The notes under the pieces are model-generated. The model did no database searches, was not told where the DNA came from, and saw only the letters and a list, made by a program, of their open reading frames with translations. This document shows positions 1 through 6,596 of a stretch of DNA of 6,804 bases, piece after piece. The translations under genes and the position numbers were made by a program. Position 1 is the first letter of the stretch, and each line of letters begins with the position of its first letter. This DNA comes from CAYSHJ01 sp964589725 (lineage in GTDB: Bacteria; Planctomycetota; Planctomycetia; Planctomycetales; Planctomycetaceae), in the NCBI GenBank assembly GCA_964589725.1, contig CAZPUJ010000690.1:1-6804 (forward strand), given 5' to 3'.

Positions 1-33
1 CCTAGGCTCGAGCGACACTAGGCCGCCAGAGAG

Positions 34-51
34 AATTGCCGGTTGGCAATT
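34..51 (+). terminator. Possible rho-independent terminator-like hairpin
   Basis: AATTGCC (34-40) and GGCAATT (45-51) form a perfect 7-bp stem with a GGTT loop. On the plus strand it is followed by a moderately T-rich stretch (TGTTGTGTG) rather than a clean T run, so it would be a weak terminator for a plus-strand gene ending left of the window. On the minus strand no T-rich tail follows. A transcription factor dyad is the alternative. Confidence 0.35.
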
Positions 52-200
52 GTTGTGTGATCAGCTTTTAACGTGGCCTACTGATCAACCACGGCACGCC
101 ACCGCCGTCTGCGGTGACCCAGTCGAATCCAATCGCCCCCAATGAGGCCCACTGATTGTTAATTATTGGCCTTTGCGGCGTTGTTGACAAGCGGATGGAG

Positions 201-285
201 AAATGTGCGATCTGAAGTGCGAAGAGCAGCAGGAAAGCACGGCGAGTGCAAAGTCCAGAGTGCAACGTGCAAAATGGCGAACAAA
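201..285. repeat. Degenerate heptanucleotide repeat tract (TTTGCAC-type)
   Basis: Read on the minus strand, 244-271 is four consecutive 7-base units: TTTGCAC, GTTGCAC, TCTGGAC, TTTGCAC. More decayed units continue on both sides (around 201-243 and 272-285, for example TCGCCAT and GATTTGT), with one slip in phase. The 7-base spacing and the TGCAC core are directly visible. Comparable 7-base short tandem repeats (STRRs) are described in cyanobacteria; linking this tract to them is inference. Such tracts often produce false frames rich in Leu, Cys, Phe and His, as the minus-strand frame here does. Confidence 0.55.
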
Positions 286-331
286 TCAATGGCGGTCGCG
301 GTGATTTTTGCACTCGACAATCGTCACGATG

Positions 332-358
332 CATTGAGTTGCGGCTTTGCCGCGCTAG
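332..358 (-). repeat. Hairpin repeat, copy 1, at the 3' end of the secreted protein gene
   Basis: On the minus strand this begins CTAGCGCGG and ends CCGCAACTCAATG, with the hairpin GCGGC-AAA-GCCGC (341-353) in the middle. The same outer sequence recurs on the plus strand at 6665-6695 around a different stem. The TAG stop codon of the secreted protein gene (355-357) lies inside the first four bases. No T run follows, so it is not a textbook rho-independent terminator. Its placement directly after a gene suggests a role in 3' end formation or transcript stability, or a small dispersed element. Confidence 0.55.
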
Positions 359-1332
359 CGCTTGACGATGAAGACTTCGACGTCGTCGATGATCCATTCC
401 GTTGACCATGTGCGGCCGTTATCGGGATTCATGACGTTGAAGAACAGCGTGTTCATTTGCAGGTTCGGTTCGCCGTAGGGCATCGTGCTGGCGATGTGGT
501 CGGCCGGTCGAAGCGGACCGATGCCAGGGCTGGCGTAGTAATGCACTCGGCCATCCGGCGAGAGGGTCATGCCCAGCGTCCACCATCCGGGTTGTTTGAT
601 TTGCGGGCCGGCGACGAAGTCTTGGCCGGACTCGTCGGCTCGAATGACGAACACGGCCGAGTCTTCTTTGTTGACGCCGTCGGTCTTGCTGTTGAATTGA
701 ATAAACATGCCGGGCCAAGCCTGCTCGAGAGTCTTTGACTTTCCAATCTTCCTGAACAGCTTGCCGCTGCCCGGTTTCATCACATGCGTGAGCGTCTCGA
801 TGCGGAAGCCCAACGTTGAGCCGGTTCGCTTTTCCCATTGCTCGAACGGAGGCAGATAGACACGGCAAACGCAGTTGGGGCTCCAGGAGGATTGGATCGT
901 GCTGCCGAAGCGGCTGTTGCCGTTCAGGATGAAATCGTCTTGCTGCATCTTGTAACTCGGCCCGCCCGGGATGCCGGTTTGCAGCGAGTGAAGTTTCATC
1001 GACCCTTTACTGTTGGGCAGTCCACCGGCCGGAGTGGCGACACGCTCAACGACATCGGGTTGGCCGCGGAGCAAGCTCTCGAACCAGCGATTGTTGTTCG
1101 TTTGCCCGGACGGGTAGCGAACTTGCTTGTCGATATTGTTGCTGCTCTTGGGCAGATTCGGGATGTAGGACCAAGTCTCGTCTTCGAAGTCATCACCGAT
1201 TTCTGTCAGTTTCTCGCCCGTACCCGGGACCAATTGGGCTCGCGCGATCTGCGGGCCGCACGCGAAGAATACGACCACAAGCACCACGTTGGCGACTTTG
1301 CGGATCAGGCAAATTTTACGAGCGTCCATCAT
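355..1332 (-). CDS. Secreted protein of unknown function, likely beta-sandwich
   Basis: A 325-residue protein of no family I can name. The start is set at the ATG at 1332 (a second ATG follows at 1329), because AAGGTGG lies 6 bases upstream and a signal peptide begins right there: charged MMDARK, hydrophobic residues about 13-25, then ARA before Gln33 as a likely signal peptidase I site. The frame is open up to 1431, but those 33 extra residues would put a polar segment ahead of the signal. The mature part is rich in Trp, Gly, Asn and aromatic residues, and has a Cys-X-Cys pair (C154, C156), a WWTLGM segment at 250-255 followed by SPDGRVHYY, and a C-terminal WIIDDVEVF (313-321). That ending resembles the last strands of concanavalin-like or jelly-roll domains, which points by inference to a surface or periplasmic carbohydrate-binding-type protein. 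No catalytic motif is visible. It is divergent to the DUF1501 gene. Confidence 0.8.
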   Translation of the reverse strand: MMDARKICLIRKVANVVLVVVFFACGPQIARAQLVPGTGEKLTEIGDDFEDETWSYIPNLPKSSNNIDKQVRYPSGQTNNNRWFESLLRGQPDVVERVATPAGGLPNSKGSMKLHSLQTGIPGGPSYKMQQDDFILNGNSRFGSTIQSSWSPNCVCRVYLPPFEQWEKRTGSTLGFRIETLTHVMKPGSGKLFRKIGKSKTLEQAWPGMFIQFNSKTDGVNKEDSAVFVIRADESGQDFVAGPQIKQPGWWTLGMTLSPDGRVHYYASPGIGPLRPADHIASTMPYGEPNLQMNTLFFNVMNPDNGRTWSTEWIIDDVEVFIVKR

Positions 1333-1774
1333 GCTCTTCCACCTTCCGTCGACTGTGTGAGACGAGCAGAAAACCCTGACGCGTTCCGAACCGCGCCAGC
1401 CACGAGATTGTTTACGACCAGTTATGGTCACACGGTCGGCAAGGTGTGCCGGAACCGGCGGATCGGACCATTCGGGGTATCGGTTGTTTCCGGCGCAGCC
1501 GACAAAGGAATCTGCGACTGGCCAATCAACCGGAAAGGTCTCGCGCGCCGACAGAATCGGCGTAGCAGGAACCTGGCCGAATCTCGCGGGTCGCGAGGCT
1601 CAACTTCGGCGTCGCCTGCCAGTTGCATACTCTGTGGATAGTGCCTGATCGGCGCGGTCGACAACCGGCGGCGATTTCGAAAATGAGTTTGTACTTGCCG
1701 AAAGACAGCAAAGTCGGTGAGCTATTGCCGTTCCGCAAACGATTTTCCCAGTCAGAACGGAATCGGGAGGTGTC
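1333..1774. promoter_or_regulatory. Divergent intergenic region, 442 bases
   Basis: This gap must carry the promoters of both the minus-strand secreted protein and the plus-strand DUF1501 gene. I could not find a convincing sigma-70 type -35/-10 pair on either strand. Dyads that can be seen are GACCA-GTTA-TGGTC at 1416-1429, which could be an operator, GCCGG-AA-CCGGC at 1448-1459, and the hairpin CTCGCG-GGT-CGCGAG at 1583-1597. GGGAGG at 1765-1770 is the ribosome binding site of the DUF1501 gene. Frames crossing the gap (for example plus 1623-1961 and minus 1526-1906) overlap the DUF1501 start and show no protein-like features. Confidence 0.45.
1339..1345 (-). promoter_or_regulatory. Ribosome binding site fixing the secreted protein start
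   Basis: On the minus strand AAGGTGG lies 6 bases before the ATG at 1332. It decides in favour of this start over the longer frame beginning at 1431, which would add 33 residues before the signal peptide. Confidence 0.6.
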
Positions 1775-3226
1775 ATGGCTGCTCGGATTGGCTGGAGTCA
1801 TCCTGTCGTTAGCCGTCGCGCCTCGTTGCAGGCCGGAGCTGTTGGGTTGCTGGGGCTCGGCACGAATCATCTGCACGCCCTGCGAGCTGCCACCGCTGCG
1901 GGACACGAACAGTTCGCGACGGCGAAGTCGGTCATTTACATCTTTTTGTCGGGCGGGCTAGCTCAGCAGGACAGTTTTGATTTGAAGCCCGACGCACCCG
2001 ACAACATTCGCGGCGAGTTCAAGCCGATCCCGACTCGCACCCCCGGGGTGCATATCTGCGAGCACCTGCCGCTGCTGGCACAACGCAGCGATCTGTGGTC
2101 GCAGTGCCGGTCGCTGACGCATTCGTCGAACGATCACTCGCTTGGTCATCACATCATGCTGACGGGTCGGTCGGACGCGCCGCCGGGTTTCAGTCCGTCA
2201 AAGTCCGGGCCGCTCGACTGGCCATCGATCGCGTCGGTGGGCGGAGCGGTCACTCGGCCACGAAACAATTTGCCGCCAGCCGTCGTATTGCCGGATCGAT
2301 TGGTGCATTACTCCGGTCGCGTCATTCCCGGTCAGTTCGCGGGGATCATGGGTTCGCGACGCGATCCGTGGTTTGTCGAACTGTCGCCATTCAACTCGCT
2401 CGGCTACGGCGCGTATCCGGAATACGAGTTCGATCATCAAGAGCGACCCAACATGCCGCGGCGATCGAAGTTCGAGGCACCGAATCTCACGTTGCCGGAA
2501 GGCGTGAACCTCGGTCGCCTGGATCGTCGCGTGGACTTGGTCAAGCTGATTGACCAACAGCGAGCGGAATTGGATCGTGCAGGCTCCGTCGAAACGTTCG
2601 ATCGCTATCGGCAAAGCGTGCTGTCGCTGCTGACCGACGCGAAAGTGCGGCAAGCGTTCGACGTCACGAAAGCTCCGGATGCCGATCAGGATCGCTACGG
2701 CCGCAACTCGTTCGGCTGGTCGCTGCTCATGGCCAAGCGTCTGGTTGAGGCGGGTGTGAATCTCATTCAAGTGCATCTGGGCAACAACGAATCCTGGGAC
2801 ACGCATGGTGAAGCGTTCCCGCACCTGAAAGATTTCCTATTCCCGCCGACGGACAAGTCGTTGTCCGCGCTGCTCGACGATCTTTCGCAAAGCGGTTTGC
2901 TCGAAAGCACGCTGATCGTGATGGCCGGCGAGTTCGGCCGCACTCCAAAAATTTCGCACCTGCCGCAGTTCTACAAACTGCCCGGCCGAGACCACTGGGG
3001 CGCTGTGCAGACGGTCTTCTTCGCCGGCGGCGGAGTGAAGGGGGGCCGAGTCATCGGCTCGTCCGACAAGATCGGCGGCTATCCCGCAACCGATCCGCAA
3101 CGTCCCGAAAACATGGCCGCCACGATTTACTCCGCCCTCGGCATCCCCGACACCGCCGCCTGGCACGACGACCTCGACCGCCCGCACCACATTTATCACG
3201 GCGAGCCGATTCGCGGGCTGATGTGA
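1775..3226 (+). CDS. DUF1501 domain-containing protein, probable Tat export
   Basis: A full-length 483-residue DUF1501 protein (alkaline phosphatase/sulfatase-like fold; biochemical role unestablished). The ATG at 1775 follows GGGAGG with a 4-base spacer. Residues 13-19 (SRRASLQ) before the Gly/Ala/Leu-rich segment 20-29 form a twin-arginine-like signal, so the folded protein is probably exported. Family landmarks run in order: YIFLSGGLAQQDSFD (55-69, the N-terminal metal-site-like block), HSSNDHSLGHHIMLTG (116-131), SWDTHG (340-345), GEFGRTPKI (385-393), GRDHWG (404-409) and GGGVKGGRVIGSSD (418-431). The conserved Asp and His residues in these blocks are the likely metal ligands, by family analogy. 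Planctomycete DUF1501 genes usually follow a DUF1549/DUF1553 cytochrome-like gene; none is present here. A weak hairpin lies right after the stop. Confidence 0.93.
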   Translation: MAARIGWSHPVVSRRASLQAGAVGLLGLGTNHLHALRAATAAGHEQFATAKSVIYIFLSGGLAQQDSFDLKPDAPDNIRGEFKPIPTRTPGVHICEHLPLLAQRSDLWSQCRSLTHSSNDHSLGHHIMLTGRSDAPPGFSPSKSGPLDWPSIASVGGAVTRPRNNLPPAVVLPDRLVHYSGRVIPGQFAGIMGSRRDPWFVELSPFNSLGYGAYPEYEFDHQERPNMPRRSKFEAPNLTLPEGVNLGRLDRRVDLVKLIDQQRAELDRAGSVETFDRYRQSVLSLLTDAKVRQAFDVTKAPDADQDRYGRNSFGWSLLMAKRLVEAGVNLIQVHLGNNESWDTHGEAFPHLKDFLFPPTDKSLSALLDDLSQSGLLESTLIVMAGEFGRTPKISHLPQFYKLPGRDHWGAVQTVFFAGGGVKGGRVIGSSDKIGGYPATDPQRPENMAATIYSALGIPDTAAWHDDLDRPHHIYHGEPIRGLM

Positions 3227-3246
3227 GTCGCGCGATGAAACGCGAC
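3227..3246 (+). other. Short hairpin directly after the DUF1501 stop codon
   Basis: GTCGCG (3227-3232) and CGCGAC (3241-3246) pair perfectly across an 8-base loop, starting on the base after the TGA. No T run follows, so it is not a typical intrinsic terminator, though it could mark the transcript end or protect it. The rest of the 153-base gap to the next gene shows nothing else firm; GCTAAT at 3335-3340 resembles a -10 box but has no -35 partner. Confidence 0.3.
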
Positions 3247-3379
3247 GCATCGGCGTGCCTTGGATCAAACGTCCCGCATTGCCGGCGGTCACACGTTGGT
3301 GTAGGTTTGTCGGAGTCGCTCCCGTCGGACGTCGGCTAATCGATCCTCACCTCCACCGAATGCAACAAGGAACAGGTCC

Positions 3380-4006
3380 ATGAGCGCCGTGCTTTCCGGT
3401 CCTCGACCGAAGACGATTGTATCCCGGCCCTATTCGCCGGAAGACCTTCTGGCCATGCCGGATGGTGATCGCTTCGAGCTTGTGGACGGTCAACTCGTGG
3501 AGAAGCACATGAGCCAAGTTTCGAGCTGGATCGCCGGGCGTGCATTTCTGCATCTCACGACTTTCGTGGACGCGGCACATCTTGGCTGGATTTTTCCCGC
3601 CGATTGCACGTACCAATGCTTTCCGAATGCTGCGAGCAAAGTTCGTCGGCCAGATGTGTCGTTCATCCGTTTGGAGCGATTGCCCGAAGGAAGATTTTCC
3701 GAAGGACATACACGGATTGCTCCCGACTTGGTGGTCGAAGTCGCGTCGACGCACGATCTCGTGGAGGAGGTTGAACTCAAGATCGACGAATACCTCTCAG
3801 CTGGCGTCCAATCGGTGTGGTTGATCAGTCCCGCGGCGCGAGCCGTGACGATCTATCACGCGGACGGCTCGGCGAAACGATTTTCGGATGCGGACGAACT
3901 GACTGAGCCAGAGTTGCTGCCAGGATTCCATTGTCGTGTGGCGGAACTCTTGCCTCCCGTGCCAGCAATGACCCCTCCCGCTACGGAATCGGCGGGCGCG
4001 ATCTGA
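3380..4006 (+). CDS. Uma2 family endonuclease (DUF820, PD-(D/E)XK fold)
   Basis: A 208-residue protein with the Uma2/DUF820 pattern, a restriction-endonuclease-like fold very common in cyanobacteria and planctomycetes. In order: YSPEDLLAMPDGDRFELVDGQLVE-type N-terminus with E33 and D36-G37, RRPDVSFI (89-96, D92), PDLVVEVAS (115-123, D116 and E120), then VELKIDEYLSAG (131-142, K134) and VWLI (146-149). The D116/E120/K134 set fits the catalytic residues of the fold. The family's usual Ser-Pro-Ser-Asp after the active-site strand is replaced by STHD here, a deviation to note. A Pro-rich tail follows residue 190. AAGGA at 3367-3371, 8 bases before the ATG, supports the start. The biological target of Uma2 proteins is unknown. 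It is the first gene of a four-gene plus-strand run, with one base before the next gene. Confidence 0.9.
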   Translation: MSAVLSGPRPKTIVSRPYSPEDLLAMPDGDRFELVDGQLVEKHMSQVSSWIAGRAFLHLTTFVDAAHLGWIFPADCTYQCFPNAASKVRRPDVSFIRLERLPEGRFSEGHTRIAPDLVVEVASTHDLVEEVELKIDEYLSAGVQSVWLISPAARAVTIYHADGSAKRFSDADELTEPELLPGFHCRVAELLPPVPAMTPPATESAGAI

Positions 4007-4007
4007 T

Positions 4008-4469
4008 GTGAAGTTTATCGTGACGGACTTCTCCCAACTTCCAGCATTGTATCCGGCCGCTCCTCTGCATGAGGAACCGTGTTTGCAGTTGCTTCCATCG
4101 AATGTGCCGAGCTGGAAAGTCGCTGTATGGCTTTTGGGGTGTTGCTTGGCACTTTTCATGACGCTCGTGACGGCGCTGCTGCTTTGTGGCGCGTATGAGA
4201 CTGCCACGACCTTTCCACATTCGAGGTGCGGAAACACCATTTCCTTGGACACGTTCTTTGAATTGGCATTGTGCCCGTTGCTGATCAACGTCGCGTTCTG
4301 GACGGCGACGCATCGCAGTTCAACGCCTTGGGCTTTTTGGCTGCGTCGAATGGCGTTGATCACGGTTGCTCTCTGGATTGGCGTGTACGCCGGAATTGAG
4401 ATCGGGCGAGCATTACCGGCGCCGGAATTTGAATGCGGGCAACAGATGTCGCGCCAGGCATCGCCTTAA
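4008..4469 (+). CDS. Small three-helix membrane protein, unknown function
   Basis: A 153-residue protein I do not recognise. It starts with GTG at 4008, one base after the Uma2 stop, in the string TGATGTG; no good ribosome binding site precedes it, so translation probably depends on coupling to Uma2. The next in-frame ATG (residue 51) falls inside the first hydrophobic segment and is unlikely. Three membrane helices are visible at about 37-61 (VAVWLLGCCLALFMTLVTALL), 83-100 and 113-133, with a polar N-terminal region of about 35 residues and a short polar tail. It holds seven cysteines, including C45-C46 and C74 in a loop; no metal-site or enzyme motif is clear. It ends 29 bases before the Tm-1-like gene. 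The competing minus-strand frame (3797-4363) overlaps Uma2 and looks unlike a protein. Function is open; a small inner-membrane protein is all the sequence supports. Confidence 0.65.
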   Translation: MKFIVTDFSQLPALYPAAPLHEEPCLQLLPSNVPSWKVAVWLLGCCLALFMTLVTALLLCGAYETATTFPHSRCGNTISLDTFFELALCPLLINVAFWTATHRSSTPWAFWLRRMALITVALWIGVYAGIEIGRALPAPEFECGQQMSRQASP

Positions 4470-4486
4470 CGTCGCGGCCGATGCCG

Positions 4487-4492
4487 AAGGAG
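4487..4492 (+). promoter_or_regulatory. Ribosome binding site fixing the Tm-1-like start
   Basis: AAGGAG sits 6 bases before the ATG at 4499. It argues for that start rather than the ATGs at 4433 or 4481, which lie in the same open frame; the 4433 start would also overlap the membrane protein gene. Confidence 0.75.
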
Positions 4493-4498
4493 CACTCG

Positions 4499-5740
4499 AT
4501 GCCGTCCCACGTTTACGCCATTGCCACGATGGACACGAAAGGTTGGGAAATCGCTTACGTGGCAGACCTGATCCGTGCGTGTGGCGTCAATTGCGTGACG
4601 GTCGATGTCGGAACGAAGGACTCGCCCGTCGTTGCGCCGCACATCTCGCGCGAGCAAGTCGCAGCCAGTACCGCGTCGAATCCGCTGGGAATGACAGATC
4701 GTGGCCAAGCCGTCACGGCGATGTCGGCCGCGCTGGTCGAGTTCCTCAAGTCCGAGCATGCGGCGGGAAAGGTTGCGGGAGTGATCGGCATCGGCGGTGG
4801 AGGTGGAACTGCGCTGATCACTCCGGCGATGAGGGCGTTGTCCGTCGGAGTGCCGAAACTCATGGTCTCGACGATGGCCAGCGGGAATGTCGGGCCGTAT
4901 GTCGATTGTGCTGACCTGACGATGATGTATTCGGTGGTCGATGTCGCGGGGATCAATTCGGTGTCGCGGCGCGTGCTGGCGAATGCAGCTCATGCGATGG
5001 TCGGCATGGTCCAGCATCGGCCGCCGTCTGTTGCCGACAAGCCGACGCTGGGCATGACGATGTTTGGCGTCACGACGCCGTGTGTCGAAGCGGTGAGGCG
5101 AATGCTTGAAACGCAAGGGTTTGATTGTTTGGTTTTTCACGCGACTGGATCGGGCGACCGCGCGATGGAGAACTTGGTGCGCAGCGGCTTGATTCAAGGA
5201 GTCGTCGACGTCACGACGACCGCGGTGGCGGACGAGGTCGTCGGCGGCGTGCTGGCCTGTGGTCCGGAACGCTTCGACGCGATCCTCGAACATCGCATCC
5301 CGTACGTGCTCAGCGTCGGAGCGCTCGACATGGTCAACTTCGGCGCGAAGGAAACCGTGCCGCAGCAATTTGCGAATCGAAAGTTGCATGTCCACAACGC
5401 TCAAGTCACGCTGATGCGCACGACGCCGGACGAGAACCGTCAGTTCGCGTGCTGGATCGCATCGAAGCTGAATCGCTCGACCGCGCCGCTCACCCTGCTG
5501 ATTCCCGAACTCGGCGTGTCGTCGATCGACGCTCCCGACCAGCCGTTTCACGATCCCGAAGCCGACGAGGCACTGTTCGATGAGTTGGAACGGTCGCTCG
5601 TTCGGACCGAACAACGTCGGATTAAACGCCTGCCGCTGCACATCAACGATCCGGAGTTCGCGGCTGTGCTGGTGAGAGAATTCATGATCCTCGTCATTCG
5701 GCATTTTGACAAAAGGAGATCCCATGCCGGAGTCACGTAG
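4499..5740 (+). CDS. Tm-1-like ATP-binding domain protein (UPF0261)
   Basis: A 413-residue UPF0261/Tm-1-like protein, full length for the family. It matches the N-terminal domain of tomato Tm-1, which binds ATP; the bacterial members have no established reaction. Landmarks: VYAIATMDTKGWE (5-17) at the start of a Rossmann-like half, DVGT (37-40), the glycine-rich GIGGGGGT (97-104), STMASGNVGPYV (124-135) leading into a Ser/Asp-rich block, FGVTTPCVEAVRRMLE (189-204) opening the second half, FHATGSGDRAME (213-224), GALDMVNFG (274-282), HDPEAD (351-356) and LPLHINDPEFA (378-388). The glycine-rich loops probably hold phosphate groups (inference). Its last 17 bases overlap the next gene. The pair gives the Tm-1 layout as two polypeptides, so a complex is likely. 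A 452-residue minus-strand frame over the same span is a shadow. Confidence 0.92.
   Translation: MPSHVYAIATMDTKGWEIAYVADLIRACGVNCVTVDVGTKDSPVVAPHISREQVAASTASNPLGMTDRGQAVTAMSAALVEFLKSEHAAGKVAGVIGIGGGGGTALITPAMRALSVGVPKLMVSTMASGNVGPYVDCADLTMMYSVVDVAGINSVSRRVLANAAHAMVGMVQHRPPSVADKPTLGMTMFGVTTPCVEAVRRMLETQGFDCLVFHATGSGDRAMENLVRSGLIQGVVDVTTTAVADEVVGGVLACGPERFDAILEHRIPYVLSVGALDMVNFGAKETVPQQFANRKLHVHNAQVTLMRTTPDENRQFACWIASKLNRSTAPLTLLIPELGVSSIDAPDQPFHDPEADEALFDELERSLVRTEQRRIKRLPLHINDPEFAAVLVREFMILVIRHFDKRRSHAGVT
5714..5718 (+). promoter_or_regulatory. Ribosome binding site inside the upstream gene, fixes the TIM-barrel start
   Basis: AGGAG within AAAAGGAGAT (5711-5720) lies 5 bases before the ATG at 5724 and inside the end of the Tm-1-like gene. 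It favours 5724 over the in-frame TTG at 5706, which has no ribosome binding site. The arrangement suggests translational coupling of the two genes. Confidence 0.75.
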
Positions 5741-6563
5741 CTCAATCTTGGCTCGTTTCCGACAACAAGTGGCGGCAGGGCAACCGATCATCGGCGGCGG
5801 GGCCGGCACGGGGTTGAGCGCCAAGTGCGAGGAAGCGGGGGGCGTCGACTTGATCGTGATCTACAACTCCGGCCGCTTTCGGATGGCGGGTCGCGGATCG
5901 TTGTCGGGGATGATGCCCTACGGCAATGCGAACCAAATCGTCAAAGACATGGCGTTTGAAGTCCTGACCGCCGTCACTCAGACACCGGTGCTGGCAGGCG
6001 TGTGTGGCACTGACCCATTCCTGATTCGAGATTTTTTCTTGCACGAGTTGAAGACGCTGGGCTTCGCCGGCATTCAGAATTTTCCGACCGTCGGTTTGAT
6101 TGACGGGACATTCCGGCAGGGCTTGGAGGAGACCGGCATGAGTTACTCGCTGGAAGTCGACCTGATCAAAGCGGCTCACGAGTTGGACCTGTTGACGACG
6201 CCATACGCGTTCAGTCCCGAAGAGGCCCGACGGATGGCACAAGCGGGAGCCGACATTGTGGTGGCTCACATGGGGTTGACGACAAAGGGAACGATTGGCG
6301 CGAAAACAGCAAAAACCCTGGATGACAGCGTGCGTGTGGTGACTGAAATTGCCGACGCGGCCAAGTCTGCCTGCGGCGACGTGTTCGTCCTGTGCCATGG
6401 AGGCCCGATCGCCATGCCGGACGACGCTCAATACGTCTTGGCTCGCGTTCCGGCATGCGACGGGTTCTACGGCGCCAGCTCGATGGAACGCCTGCCTACT
6501 GAGATTGCGATCACCCGTCAGACTCGTGACTTCAAATCACTTAGGCTGCGTTGCGGCAAATAG
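5724..6563 (+). CDS. Phosphoenolpyruvate hydrolase family TIM-barrel protein
   Basis: A 279-residue TIM-barrel protein of the family annotated 'phosphoenolpyruvate hydrolase' (PEP_hydrolase, once DUF1113), of normal length. It matches the C-terminal domain of plant Tm-1. Barrel landmarks in order: GGGAGTGLSAK (24-34), DLIVIYNSGRFRMAGRGSL (42-60), MMPYGNAN (63-70), AGVCGTDPF (91-99), GFAGIQNFPTVGLIDG (113-128), ETGMSYSLEVDLI (136-148), AHMGLTTKGTIGA (181-193), CHGGPI (224-229) and GFYGASSMERLPTE (247-260). These glycine-rich strand ends match the phosphate-binding and active-site regions expected in the isocitrate lyase/PEP mutase-like barrels, although the family name implies a reaction that is barely tested. 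It is the last gene of the run and overlaps the Tm-1-like gene by 17 bases. Proteins of the pair are probably made in matched amounts. Confidence 0.92.
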   Translation: MPESRSSILARFRQQVAAGQPIIGGGAGTGLSAKCEEAGGVDLIVIYNSGRFRMAGRGSLSGMMPYGNANQIVKDMAFEVLTAVTQTPVLAGVCGTDPFLIRDFFLHELKTLGFAGIQNFPTVGLIDGTFRQGLEETGMSYSLEVDLIKAAHELDLLTTPYAFSPEEARRMAQAGADIVVAHMGLTTKGTIGAKTAKTLDDSVRVVTEIADAAKSACGDVFVLCHGGPIAMPDDAQYVLARVPACDGFYGASSMERLPTEIAITRQTRDFKSLRLRCGK

Positions 6564-6596
6564 CGTGTTCCGTCAGCGCGTTTGCACCGTTGGAGG

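Larger units (their letters stand above)
1..354. other. Intergenic region with hairpin and repeats, no convincing gene
   Basis: No reading frame here is credible as a gene. The two that cross it (minus strand 68-409, plus strand 166-405) both run into the 3' end of the secreted protein gene and pass through low-complexity repeats. The stretch contains a 7-bp hairpin at 34-51, two copies of the palindrome TGATCA at 58-63 and 82-87, a short AGGCC/GGCCT inverted repeat around 145-172, a 7-base repeat tract at about 201-285, and a hairpin repeat at 332-358. TTGACA occurs at 184-189 but has no matching -10 box at 16-18 bases. The tail of the minus frame (about 70-170) reads somewhat protein-like, so a decayed gene remnant cannot be excluded. 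Confidence 0.6.

Noticed and set aside
184..212. TTGACA as a promoter -35 box
   Set aside because: No acceptable -10 hexamer lies 16-18 bases downstream, and there is no plus-strand gene to serve.
68..409. Minus-strand frame of 113 codons
   Set aside because: It starts inside the secreted protein gene and crosses the hairpin and heptad repeats. Its last 35 codons look slightly protein-like, but this is not enough to call a gene or a pseudogene.
838..1641. Plus-strand frame of 267 codons
   Set aside because: It is antisense to most of the secreted protein gene, which has a signal peptide and ribosome binding site, and it also spans the divergent promoter gap. Its composition is Arg/Ala-rich like a shadow frame.
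3797..4363. Minus-strand frame of 188 codons opposite Uma2 and the membrane gene
   Set aside because: It overlaps the conserved C-terminal part of Uma2, has no recognisable motif and would break the operon arrangement.
4466..5824. Minus-strand frame of 452 codons
   Set aside because: It mirrors the Tm-1-like gene, whose conserved motifs are unmistakable. The minus product is rich in Arg, His and Asp, as expected of a shadow in GC-rich DNA.
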